Positions 47,347 through 56,083 of a stretch of 64,000 nucleotides of DNA are shown here, piece after piece. The position numbers and the translations under genes are program-made. Below the pieces are notes generated by a model that saw only the letters and a list, made by a program, of their open reading frames with translations, was not told the origin of the DNA and made no database searches. The stretch's first letter is position 1, and the number at the start of each line of letters is the position of its first letter. The stretch is from Bacillota bacterium (GTDB lineage: Bacteria > Bacillota > Clostridia > Oscillospirales > Ruminococcaceae), in NCBI GenBank assembly GCA_023396225.1, contig JAEWWT010000026.1:24758-88757 (forward strand). The letters are read 5' to 3'.

Positions 47347-49329
47347 TTATTCTGCATCTGCAGAAGCTACGTCAGAACCTTCGCTCAATGCTCTTATTGA
47401 CATGCTGATTCTCTTCTTGTCAGCATCAATTTCAGTAATCTTAGCTTCAACTTCATCACCAATTGAAAGTACATCCTTAACGTTTATAACTCTCTTGTCA
47501 GCAATCTGTGAAATGTGGATTAAGCCATCAATGCCAGGCATAATCTGTCCGAAAGCACCAAAAGGAGTGATAGAAACAATCTTTGCCTTAACAACATCGT
47601 CTACACTGTAATTACTCTGGAACTTAGTCCAAGGATTATCTTCATTCTTCTTGTATCCAAGAGAAATTCTGTTAGCGTCCTTGTCGAGTTCCTTAACGTA
47701 AACTTCAACAACATCACCTACAGAAAGAACTTCTGATGGGTGCTTGATTCTGTTCCAGCTGAGTTCTGAAATGTGGATCATTCCGTCAATACCGCCTAGG
47801 TCAACAAAAGCACCGTAGTTAGTGATTGACTTAACTTCGCCCTTAAATTTCTGACCAACTTCAACGTTTTCCCAGAACTTATTCTTTGTAGAATCTCTTT
47901 CAGCATTAAGAACTGCCTTGATAGAACCGACAGCCTTGCCTCTTTGCTCATTAACTTCAATAATCTTGAACTTAACAGTTTTCTTAAGAAAATTGTCAAG
48001 CTTTTCATCTCTGCGTGTTGTAGCCTGTGAAGCAGGAATAAATACCTTGATGCCGTTTGAAAGAACAAGAATACCGCCCTTTACAACATTCATTACAGTG
48101 CCTTCAAGAATTGCATCTTCTTCCTTAGCCTTTGCAATTTTGTCAAAGCCAACCATAGCGTCAACCTTTTTCTTTGAAAGCGTTACAATGCCTTCAGCAT
48201 CATTGATTTTAATAACGATAAAATTAACTTCATCTCCGACCTTAACTATATCAGATGGTTTGAGAGAAGGGTCATCAGTTAATTCTGACAATGAAACATA
48301 ACCTGTATGCTTTGTACCAACATCAACAATTGCTTCTGTGTTGTTTACAGATGTTATGTATCCTTTCACCCTGTTACCGGTATATATTCTTTTGAATGAG
48401 GCGTCAAGAGCCTCCTCAAAGTTAAAGTCCTCGTCCATATTCTGTAGTATTTCACTCATTTGGTTTTGTACCTCCTTGATTATATAAGCCGGCGTTGAAG
48501 CCCCGGCAGTAATACCAATTTTAATTATATTTTTGGTATTATCGGCTATGCCGGAAAGATCCGACATGCGAAGCTCATCAGCATCCTGAACCAACAAGCA
48601 ATAGCTGCAATGTTTTTTACAAATATCATAAAGCTTGAGAGTATTGGAGCTGTGTTTCCCTCCGACTACAATCATTATATCGGAGTTATCAGCAAGTGCT
48701 GTGGCCTCATTCTGTTTGTCTGAGGTTGCACTGCAGATTGTATTGAACACCTCAATGTCGTCGCAGAACATAGAAATAGTCTGCATACACTTGTCCCACA
48801 TATATACATTATACGTTGTTTGTGCAACAATTGCAACCTTTTTTTTTGCAAATTTATTATTTTTTTTTAAATAATCATACAAATCATATTCATTTATAAT
48901 AACATTCGCTGAATTTTTGCAATTTCCGACAATTCCTTGAACCTCAGGATGATCTTTATTTCCCAGAATAACTATTTCATAACCCTGTTCAGACTTACTT
49001 GAAACAATATTATGAATACGCTTTACATATGGGCAGGTGCCATCAATACAGCTTATATTCTTGGCTTTCAATCTTATATATATATCAGCTGAAACCCCAT
49101 GTGAGCGTATAACAATAGAATCTGTATTCAGAGAATCAATTTCATCAGGAGAGTTAATTATTTTAACTCCTTTTGAACACAAATCATTGACAACAGTCGG
49201 ATTATGGATAATCTCACCGAAAGTTGCTGTCTTTCTGTTTGCATCCAACTCTTTGTAAACAAGCTCAACTGCTCTGTTCACCCCGAAACAGAAACCGGCA
49301 GTTTTGGCAACAGTTATATTATACCTCAT
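47347..49329 (-). CDS. ispH: IspH (HMBPP reductase) fused to four S1 RNA-binding domains
   Basis: 660 residues. Residues 1-285 are IspH (LytB), a 4Fe-4S enzyme that ends the MEP isoprenoid pathway; Cys ligands are in GFCFGVNRAV, CIDGTCPYV and NTICSATSDK. The C-terminal half has four S1 domains (VKGYITSVNNTEAIVDVG, LEGTVMNVVKGGILV, FKGEVKSITNYGAFVDLG, VKAKIVSITPFGAFGQI), like ribosomal protein S1. This fusion is well known in Clostridia. It follows plsC directly (ATG one base after the plsC stop), in the usual cmk-plsC-ispH order. Confidence 0.93.
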   Translation of the reverse strand: MRYNITVAKTAGFCFGVNRAVELVYKELDANRKTATFGEIIHNPTVVNDLCSKGVKIINSPDEIDSLNTDSIVIRSHGVSADIYIRLKAKNISCIDGTCPYVKRIHNIVSSKSEQGYEIVILGNKDHPEVQGIVGNCKNSANVIINEYDLYDYLKKNNKFAKKKVAIVAQTTYNVYMWDKCMQTISMFCDDIEVFNTICSATSDKQNEATALADNSDIMIVVGGKHSSNTLKLYDICKKHCSYCLLVQDADELRMSDLSGIADNTKNIIKIGITAGASTPAYIIKEVQNQMSEILQNMDEDFNFEEALDASFKRIYTGNRVKGYITSVNNTEAIVDVGTKHTGYVSLSELTDDPSLKPSDIVKVGDEVNFIVIKINDAEGIVTLSKKKVDAMVGFDKIAKAKEEDAILEGTVMNVVKGGILVLSNGIKVFIPASQATTRRDEKLDNFLKKTVKFKIIEVNEQRGKAVGSIKAVLNAERDSTKNKFWENVEVGQKFKGEVKSITNYGAFVDLGGIDGMIHISELSWNRIKHPSEVLSVGDVVEVYVKELDKDANRISLGYKKNEDNPWTKFQSNYSVDDVVKAKIVSITPFGAFGQIMPGIDGLIHISQIADKRVINVKDVLSIGDEVEAKITEIDADKKRISMSIRALSEGSDVASADAE

Positions 49330-49959
49330 TTACTGTAAACTATTCTCCGTTTCTTTATCTGGAAGCATTGCAGGCTGTTCAACAAGCTCCGTTATAGCAC
49401 TCATAATTCTTTGCTTGACAGCTTTAAGTCCCTTAGGTGTTGCTTCATCAGTGTTAAGCTCCTCTGATTTGATCAGCTTGCCAATTCTTAATGTTAGTTT
49501 ACTTCTGAAATGGAGCTTTTCTCCCTCAAACACAATACCCATAGGAAGTACGTCAGCACCTGATTTTGCAGCAATCAGTGCAACGCCGGTTTTGCCCTTG
49601 CCAACCTTGTTTTCCTTTGCTCTTGTGCCCTCTGGAAAGATAACAAGGTTTTTACCTGAACTAAGAATAGCAATTGAGTCATCAATTACTTTCATGTCGC
49701 CGGCGCCTCTTTTTACAGGGAATGCCCCAAGTATTTTTATTAAAGCCCCGAAAAATTTATTTTTGAAAAGTTCTTCCTTAGCCATATATGTTACAGGCCT
49801 TTTCATAGGCATAGTCAGCAGAACAGGGTCAGCATAGCTTCTGTGATTAGAAGCAATGACAACGCCCTCTTTTTCAGGAATATTTTCTTTTCCCTCTATA
49901 TGAAAGTTGTAAAATATCTTGTATGCAATTATGGTAGAATATCTGATAAAAGCATTCAT
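49330..49959 (-). CDS. plsC: 1-acyl-sn-glycerol-3-phosphate acyltransferase
   Basis: 209 residues, PlsC family, making phosphatidic acid in membrane lipid synthesis. The acyltransferase motifs are NHRSYADPV (HX4D), GAFPVKRGAGD and FPEGTRAKE. A hydrophobic N-terminal segment is probably membrane-associated. It lies between cmk and ispH-S1, a conserved order. Confidence 0.92.
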   Translation of the reverse strand: MNAFIRYSTIIAYKIFYNFHIEGKENIPEKEGVVIASNHRSYADPVLLTMPMKRPVTYMAKEELFKNKFFGALIKILGAFPVKRGAGDMKVIDDSIAILSSGKNLVIFPEGTRAKENKVGKGKTGVALIAAKSGADVLPMGIVFEGEKLHFRSKLTLRIGKLIKSEELNTDEATPKGLKAVKQRIMSAITELVEQPAMLPDKETENSLQ

Positions 49960-49984
49960 CTATAATATTTCCTTTCTGCATATT

Positions 49985-50653
49985 TTATGATAACTTTTCC
50001 TTTATAAGATTAAGGATAAAGGTTATTGACTGTTCAAGTGTGAAGTCAGATGTATCAACAAGTATAGCATCATCAGCCTGTTTCAGAGGAGAAATAGGTC
50101 GATTCATATCGTTGTAATCCCTTTGTTTTATATCCTCAAGAACCTCTTCGTAAGTAGGCGGCTTAGGCTTTAAAATAAGCTCATTATATCTTCTTTCCGC
50201 ACGCTTTTCAGCACTTGCGGTAAGAAATATCTTAAGGTCAGCATCAGGAAGTACGACTGTGCCGATATCTCTGCCGTCCATGATGATATTGTTTTTCTTT
50301 GCTATTTCCCTTTGAAGTTCAAACAGAAAGTGTCTTACCTCAGGGATTGCAGAAACTACTGAAGCAAACATAGAAATCTGCTCTGTGCGTATTTCTCCGG
50401 AAATATCCTTGTCGTTGAGGAAAACATGCTGAACCTCATCAATAAACCGAAGTTCTGGTTTTATGTCGTGAAGTGCAGCAATTACATCTTCTGACTTATG
50501 AGGATCAATATTATTACTTACAGCGTAAAAAGCAATTGCCCTGTACAACGATCCTGTATCAACGTATATATATCCAAGATGATGAGCTGCTGCTTTGGCA
50601 ATCGTACTTTTCCCTGCGCCTGCAGGTCCGTCTATAGCTATGTTTACAGGCAT
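49985..50653 (-). CDS. cmk: Cytidylate kinase
   Basis: 222 residues. It phosphorylates CMP/dCMP with ATP. Visible are the P-loop DGPAGAGKSTIAKAAA, the NMP-binding YVDTGSLYRAIAFYA and MDGRDIGTVVLPDADLKIFL, and the lid RYNELILK. Full length for bacterial Cmk. Confidence 0.95.
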   Translation of the reverse strand: MPVNIAIDGPAGAGKSTIAKAAAHHLGYIYVDTGSLYRAIAFYAVSNNIDPHKSEDVIAALHDIKPELRFIDEVQHVFLNDKDISGEIRTEQISMFASVVSAIPEVRHFLFELQREIAKKNNIIMDGRDIGTVVLPDADLKIFLTASAEKRAERRYNELILKPKPPTYEEVLEDIKQRDYNDMNRPISPLKQADDAILVDTSDFTLEQSITFILNLIKEKLS

Positions 50654-50667
50654 AAAAAATATCCTTT

Positions 50668-51906
50668 CTACATGTTTATTGCAGCCGTATAAGCGGTGCA
50701 GAAAGCTATCTGGAGGTTGAATCCTCCAGTATATCCGTCAACGTCAATAACCTCACCGGCAAAGTACAAACCCTTTACCAGCTTTGATTCCATTGTCTTA
50801 GGGGAAATTTCGGAGGTCTTTACTCCTCCGCAAGTAATGATTGCCTCGTCAATAGGACGGAACTCCTTTACAGTAAGAGGAAAAGCTTTAAGCAGACGCA
50901 TAAGAGCCTGACGCTCCTGCTTACTTATCTGATTTACTTTCTTTTCTCCAGGAATACCTGAAAGTTCAACAACAACAGGTATCATTTTTGTCGGTAGAAG
51001 CTTTGAAAGTGAATTTATGAAATCCTTATTTGAATTTTCAGAGAAATCCCTTTGGAGTCTTGCATCAAGAGTTTTTTCGTCGAGTGCAGGCTTTAAATCT
51101 ATCTCAAATATATACTTGTTTTCGTTAAGATTTTTTATCTGACTTGAAGCACTAAGAACAAGAGGTCCTGAAACACCAAAATGTGTGAAAAGCATTTCAC
51201 CGAGTTCAGAATAAATCTGCTTACCAGTTGTCTGATTTTTTAGCGTAAGTGTAACATTTTTCAGTGAAAGCCCCATCATGTCAGCACAATATTTTTCTTC
51301 CGTAACAATTGGCACAAGGGAAGCTTTCTGCGGAATAACAGTATGACCTGCCTGAATTGCAAACTTGTACCCGTCACCGTCAGAACCTGTTTTAGGATAG
51401 GATTTTCCTCCTGTTGCTATAAGCACCGATTCAGCATAAAAAGAGCCATCTTTGCATGTAACTCCTTTGACAGCACCATCTTCAATTATAAGACCTGTTG
51501 CTCTTACATTCTTTACAGTAATGTTTCTTTTCTTAACAGCATCCTCAAGAGCACTTACTATTTCAAGAGCCTTGTCACTGATAGGAAAGACCCTGTTTCC
51601 ACGTTCAGTTTTAAGCTTTACCCCCAGACTTTCAAAAAAGTTTATACAGTCCTGTGAGTTAAAATTTGAATAAGCAGAGTAAAGAAATCGAGGATTTGTA
51701 GGAACGTTAGCCATAAACCTGTCAATATCACAGTTGTTAGTGACGTTGCAGCGGCCTTTTCCTGTAATGAGAAGCTTCTTACCAAGTCTATCATTTCGTT
51801 CAAGGATAAGAACGCTTTTCCCGTAATCTGCGGCAGTAATAGAAGCCATGAGGCCTCCCGCACCTCCGCCAATTATTATACAATCGTATTTTTTATTATT
51901 CTGCAA
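50668..51906 (-). CDS. BaiN/HI0933-like FAD flavoprotein
   Basis: 412 residues with an N-terminal FAD Rossmann motif (CIIIGGGAGGLMASITAA) and the family signature LITGKGRCNVTN, plus GGKSYPKTGSDGDGY and the C-terminal YFAGEVIDVDGYTGGFNLQ. Family members include BaiN, proposed in bile-acid dehydroxylation, but most lack a proven substrate. The start is TTG 51906 behind GGAGATG. It is commonly next to cmk-plsC-ispH in Clostridia. Confidence 0.88.
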   Translation of the reverse strand: MQNNKKYDCIIIGGGAGGLMASITAADYGKSVLILERNDRLGKKLLITGKGRCNVTNNCDIDRFMANVPTNPRFLYSAYSNFNSQDCINFFESLGVKLKTERGNRVFPISDKALEIVSALEDAVKKRNITVKNVRATGLIIEDGAVKGVTCKDGSFYAESVLIATGGKSYPKTGSDGDGYKFAIQAGHTVIPQKASLVPIVTEEKYCADMMGLSLKNVTLTLKNQTTGKQIYSELGEMLFTHFGVSGPLVLSASSQIKNLNENKYIFEIDLKPALDEKTLDARLQRDFSENSNKDFINSLSKLLPTKMIPVVVELSGIPGEKKVNQISKQERQALMRLLKAFPLTVKEFRPIDEAIITCGGVKTSEISPKTMESKLVKGLYFAGEVIDVDGYTGGFNLQIAFCTAYTAAINM

Positions 51907-51923
51907 AATTTCATCTCCGAATG

Positions 51924-52814
51924 TTATTGTTTTGGAATGAATCTATACTCCTTATCGTCTGAATTATCATATACTTCATATTCTTCTGCTATCTGTTCAA
52001 GGCGCTCATAATTTTCGGCAACGTATTCTCTTTTCTTCATTCCGACGGCAACGATAAGAGCATTTATAACGCTTAAAGGGGCAACAAGAGAATCTGCAAA
52101 TGACGCCATGTCACTTCTTGCAAGAAGAATATTATCGGCATATTCAGCAAGAGGAGAGATCATACTGTCAGTGATAGCAATAATCTTTGCACCGTTGTTT
52201 TTTGCATATCGGAATGCCTTAACAGTATGCTTTGAGTATCTCGGAAAGCTGATGCCTATCATAATATCATTTCCACCTATGTTAAGAATCTGCTCGAACA
52301 TTTCACTTGTACTTGTTGTATGAATAAGCTTTACACTTTCAAACATCATGTTAAAATAGAATGCTGCAAAACGTGCAAGGACAGCTGCTGATCTTGCACC
52401 GATAATATAAATATTCTTAGCTTTCACAAGAGTATCAACAGTTGCGTAGAATTCCTCTTTTGAGCTTTGTTCCAAAGTTTTCTTAATCTTGTCAATATCC
52501 ATGTTCAGAATTCTGTCGTAAACATCTTCATCCTGAAGTTGATCATTCATAACATCAATTCTTTGAACAGCGGTAAGCTTATTGCTTGTGAATTCCTTTA
52601 AAGCCCTCTGAAGTTCGGGATATCCGTCATATCCAAGCTCCGTTGCAAATCGTACAACGGTTGATTCGCTTACACCTACAATAGCGCCAAGCTTTGAAGC
52701 TGTCATAAAAGCAGCTTTGTCATATCTGTCAAGTATATACTGAGCAATCTTTTTATGACCCTTTGATAATTCAGGAAGAATCTCTCTTAATTGATGAAAT
52801 AAGTTATTCTGCAT
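51924..52814 (-). CDS. RpiR-family transcriptional regulator
   Basis: 296 residues. The N-terminal helix-turn-helix is MTASKLGAIVGVSESTVVRF (about residues 37-57) and the C-terminal SIS domain (about residues 125-265) has IYIIGARSAAVLARF and IGISFPRYSKHTV. RpiR regulators sense phosphosugars. It lies next to a cell-envelope/lipid block. The leader carries copy 3 of the repeated element. Confidence 0.9.
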   Translation of the reverse strand: MQNNLFHQLREILPELSKGHKKIAQYILDRYDKAAFMTASKLGAIVGVSESTVVRFATELGYDGYPELQRALKEFTSNKLTAVQRIDVMNDQLQDEDVYDRILNMDIDKIKKTLEQSSKEEFYATVDTLVKAKNIYIIGARSAAVLARFAAFYFNMMFESVKLIHTTSTSEMFEQILNIGGNDIMIGISFPRYSKHTVKAFRYAKNNGAKIIAITDSMISPLAEYADNILLARSDMASFADSLVAPLSVINALIVAVGMKKREYVAENYERLEQIAEEYEVYDNSDDKEYRFIPKQ

Positions 52815-52834
52815 ATTAATTCACATTCCTTTAT

Positions 52835-52932
52835 GCTATTTACTCTGGTTTTGAACCCGAACTTAGTTCAGCTAAATAAAATTGTATTTGCAGAAAGTAA
52901 TATATAACAGTATAAAAAGAATTTTCACGCTA
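52835..52932 (-). promoter_or_regulatory. Repeated leader element, copy 3 (RpiR regulator)
   Basis: Minus strand TAGCGTGAAAAT, then a degenerate left arm (GTTATATATTAC), TTTCTGCAAATACAA, an insert with two tiny hairpins (GAAC/GTTC and GGTT/AACC), then AGTAAATAGC ending 20 nt before the ATG. Arm pairing is weaker than in copies 1 and 2. Confidence 0.65.
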
Positions 52933-52960
52933 TCAGTTCTTTTCAAAGTAGTCAAACGTT

Positions 52961-53167
52961 CTAATCCCATAATGATTTCTGAAATTCTGAAATCTGCTGT
53001 CTTCTTTTTGGGGTTGCTTCTTCATCTACTGAATAAACATTACCGCATTTAATCAGTACATCGCCTTCTTTGACTTCTCCCCTGATTTCAAATAATTTTA
53101 TTGTAAAGTGTGTGTCATCGTTTTCGACGACAACTAATTCTTTTTCAATTCTATCTACTATCAGCAT
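52961..53167 (-). CDS. DUF3006 protein
   Basis: 68 residues with the DUF3006 pattern: VDRIEKELVVVENDD followed by EVKEGDVLIKCGNVYSVD. Such proteins sit next to ComEC/Rec2-like beta-lactamase-fold hydrolases, as here (56 bp downstream of one). The function is unknown. It resembles the small gene at 3628-3798. Confidence 0.8.
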   Translation of the reverse strand: MLIVDRIEKELVVVENDDTHFTIKLFEIRGEVKEGDVLIKCGNVYSVDEEATPKRRQQISEFQKSLWD

Positions 53168-53222
53168 TAATATTTCCTGTTCTGCTGTTATTTATGACAG
53201 AACATATCATATCATAAAATTA

Positions 53223-54191
53223 TCAGCTTTTATCACATTTTACTGAAAGCTGTTTGCCGTCAGTTGCAATAACTATATTCCCGTTCAAATCAGTCCGATA
53301 AATTTTATCAGTATAAACATTCATACGTTCAACAGCCTCTTCGTCAGGATGACCGTATGTATTGCCCGCACCACACATTACTACACAAATCTGTGGCTTT
53401 ACTTTTGCAAGAAAAGAAGACGTACTTGAACTTTTACTGCCGTGATGTCCTGCTTTCAGTACAGAAGCGCTTATATCTGCACCTGATTTCAGAATTTCCT
53501 TTTCGGAAACATCCTCTGCATCTCCTGTAAAAAGGAATGACTGCTCACCATATGTAAATTTGAATACAGCCGAATAGTTGTTCAAATCCTTGTAGCTTTC
53601 AGAATTAGGCGCTAAAAATTCCATTACAGCGTCCGAAGTTTCATTTACTTTAATTGTGTATTTAAGCCCTGGTTTTGCAGCAGTTGCTTTCATGTCCTTA
53701 GACTTGATTGCATTGATAAGATTTTCATATGTTTTAGTAGTAGGCGTCATATCTCCTGTGACTTTCGGCATAAAGATTTTGCCGATTTCAAAGTTCCCGA
53801 TAACCTCAGGAAGCCCTCCTATATGGTCAGAATGAGGATGTGTGGCAATAACATAATCAAGCTTTGTAATGTTAAGCTTTTTAAGATAATCAGTAACCGT
53901 TTTTCCGCATTCACTTTCTCCTGCGTCCACAAGTATATTATAATTTCCTGCAGTGATAAGACAGCAGTCACCTTGCCCTACATCAATGTAATGAACGGTT
54001 ACATCTGCATTGATTTCTTTGTCCTGTGCCATTGCATTGATTTCAGGCTGTTTAACATAGCCAAGTTCCATGCTTGCTGCATAACCTACTCCAGTCAGGA
54101 TCAGAAGTACCAGTATCCATAGTGGCAGCGAAAGTTTCAGCGGTGTCTTTTTTGCTGCTGTTTTACGTCCTGATTTCTTCCTTGTTGCCAT
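53223..54191 (-). CDS. ComEC/Rec2-like metallo-beta-lactamase-fold hydrolase
   Basis: 322 residues. The N-terminal basic stretch and one membrane helix (LPLWILVLLILTGVGYA) anchor it, with the hydrolase domain outside. Metal ligands are ATHPHSDHIGG (HxHxDH), FTGDAE and LKAGHHGSKSSSTS. It resembles the hydrolase domain of ComEC DNA-uptake proteins but lacks the channel part, so it may be an extracellular nuclease or phosphodiesterase. ATG 54191 has AAAGGA and overlaps the end of ygiQ by 55 bp. Confidence 0.88.
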   Translation of the reverse strand: MATRKKSGRKTAAKKTPLKLSLPLWILVLLILTGVGYAASMELGYVKQPEINAMAQDKEINADVTVHYIDVGQGDCCLITAGNYNILVDAGESECGKTVTDYLKKLNITKLDYVIATHPHSDHIGGLPEVIGNFEIGKIFMPKVTGDMTPTTKTYENLINAIKSKDMKATAAKPGLKYTIKVNETSDAVMEFLAPNSESYKDLNNYSAVFKFTYGEQSFLFTGDAEDVSEKEILKSGADISASVLKAGHHGSKSSSTSSFLAKVKPQICVVMCGAGNTYGHPDEEAVERMNVYTDKIYRTDLNGNIVIATDGKQLSVKCDKS

Positions 54192-56047
54192 CTTGAATCC
54201 TTTCTGCCGTTGGCTTTACCAGTTGGTTTCTTAATTCTCTGCTGCATACTAAGGTATTCGGCATCAGGTTTAACCAAGCATTCCTTAGTATTTCCGATTA
54301 AATCTGTTCGATGTGCTTTCTTTAATGCTTCAGTAACTTTCCGCTGGTTCTGCGGCTTGAAATATTGCAGCAAAGCTCTCTGCAAAGCCTTTTCTTCCGC
54401 AGTTTTCGGTACAAAAACCTTTTCCATTGTATATGGGTCAAGACCTGTATAAAACATACAGGTGGATATAGTTCCTGGGGTTGGGTAAAAGTCCTGAACC
54501 TGTTCAGGACGTATCTTTAAACTTTTAAGAAACAGTGCAAGCTCAACAGCTTCCTTTAACGTACTTCCCGGGTGCGAGGACATAAGATACGGAACAAGAT
54601 ACTGCTCCTTACCGATTTTTCCTGTCATTCTGTAGAATTTATCCTGAAACTTCTTATATGCTTCAATATGCGGCTTGCCCATTTTGTCAAGAACAACAGC
54701 AGAACAATGCTCAGGCGCAACCTTAAGCTGACCGCTTACATGATGTTCAATCAGTTCATGCATAAATTCATCATTTTTATCCTGTATAAGATAGTCATAC
54801 CTTATACCGCTGCGAATAAAAACCTTCTTGACACCCTGAATATTCCTGATTTTTCTGAGAAGATAAAGGTATTCCGTATGGTCAACATCAAGGTTTCTGC
54901 ACGGTTCAGGAGCAAGGCATTTTTTACCCTTGCAGAGTCCGTTTTCAAGCTGTTTTTTGCAGCTTGGCTGTCTGAAATTTGCAGTAGGACCTCCAACATC
55001 ATGTATATAACCCTTAAATTTAGGGAGAGTTGTCAAAAGTTTAGCTTCAGATAAAATACTTTCCTCACTTCTGACAGAAATTCTTCTGCCCTGATGAAGA
55101 GCAATTGAACAGAAATTGCAGTTTCCGAAGCAGCCTCTGTTGTGTGTAATTGAGAATTCAACTTCCTCAATACCAGGAACTCCGCCGTCCTTTTCATAAA
55201 TAGGGTGATAGGTTCTCATATAAGGCAAAGCATAGACCTTGTCAAGTTCTTCTGTTGTGAGCGAATATGCAGGAGGATTCTGAACAAGCATAAAACTATC
55301 ATGGCGCTGAATTATTGTCCTGCCGTAAACTTCATCCTGCCAGTCATACTGCTGTTTACATGCCTTTGCATAGGCTTCTTTGCTTTCACGGACTTGTTTC
55401 AGCGACGGACACTCAACAGCTCCTAATGGAGTGTTTTTAGGCTCTGTAAGATATGCTGTTCCTCTTATATCTGTAAGGCTGTGTATGTCCTCTCCGTCAG
55501 CAAGACGTGTGCAGATTTCTGTTATCTGGTGCTCCGACATACCATACATAAGCAGGTCAGCCTTACTGTCGAGCAGTATTGATGGTCTTACTGCGTCATC
55601 CCAGTAATCATAGTGGGCGAAACGACGAAGTGAGGCTTCAAGACCGCCTATGCCTATTGCAACATCTCCGTAAATCTGACGAAGTTTCTGGCAGTATACA
55701 ATTACTGCACGGTCAGGGCGCTTACCTGCTTTTCCTCCTGCCGTATATGCATCATCTGAACGCTTTTTTAGGGCAGATGTATAGTGAGCAACCATCGAAT
55801 CAATATTCCCTGATGTTACAAAAAATGCATATTTGGGCTTACCAAGCCGCATAAAGTCACGGTCACACCGCCAGTCAGGCTGTGCAATTATGCCCACAGT
55901 GAAACCAAGACTTTCAATTATTCTTGATATAATTGAAATGCCAAAGCTTGGGTGATCAACATAGCTGTCACCTGTAATGCAGATAAAGTCGAGCTGCTCT
56001 ATTCCCTGTTCAAGTAATTCACTTTTTGATATAGGCAAAAATGCCAT
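54137..56047 (-). CDS. YgiQ-family radical SAM protein
   Basis: 636 residues, YgiQ family (UPF0313). The radical SAM cluster motif is CFGNCNFCSIA (CxxxCxxC), with an N-terminal cobalamin-binding-like region and a large C-terminal domain. A second Cys-rich segment (CKKQLENGLCKGKKC) may bind another metal. The function is unknown. The basic C-terminal tail overlaps the next gene by 55 bp in another frame. ATG 56047 follows AAGGAG. Confidence 0.92.
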   Translation of the reverse strand: MAFLPISKSELLEQGIEQLDFICITGDSYVDHPSFGISIISRIIESLGFTVGIIAQPDWRCDRDFMRLGKPKYAFFVTSGNIDSMVAHYTSALKKRSDDAYTAGGKAGKRPDRAVIVYCQKLRQIYGDVAIGIGGLEASLRRFAHYDYWDDAVRPSILLDSKADLLMYGMSEHQITEICTRLADGEDIHSLTDIRGTAYLTEPKNTPLGAVECPSLKQVRESKEAYAKACKQQYDWQDEVYGRTIIQRHDSFMLVQNPPAYSLTTEELDKVYALPYMRTYHPIYEKDGGVPGIEEVEFSITHNRGCFGNCNFCSIALHQGRRISVRSEESILSEAKLLTTLPKFKGYIHDVGGPTANFRQPSCKKQLENGLCKGKKCLAPEPCRNLDVDHTEYLYLLRKIRNIQGVKKVFIRSGIRYDYLIQDKNDEFMHELIEHHVSGQLKVAPEHCSAVVLDKMGKPHIEAYKKFQDKFYRMTGKIGKEQYLVPYLMSSHPGSTLKEAVELALFLKSLKIRPEQVQDFYPTPGTISTCMFYTGLDPYTMEKVFVPKTAEEKALQRALLQYFKPQNQRKVTEALKKAHRTDLIGNTKECLVKPDAEYLSMQQRIKKPTGKANGRKDSRWQQGRNQDVKQQQKRHR

Positions 56048-56083
56048 TGGTTTCTTCTCCTTAATATGGTAAAGTTAATTAAA

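Noticed and set aside
47347..49329. IspH-S1 fusion as a novel fusion
   Set aside because: The same fusion is widespread in Clostridia, so it is annotated but not reported as new.
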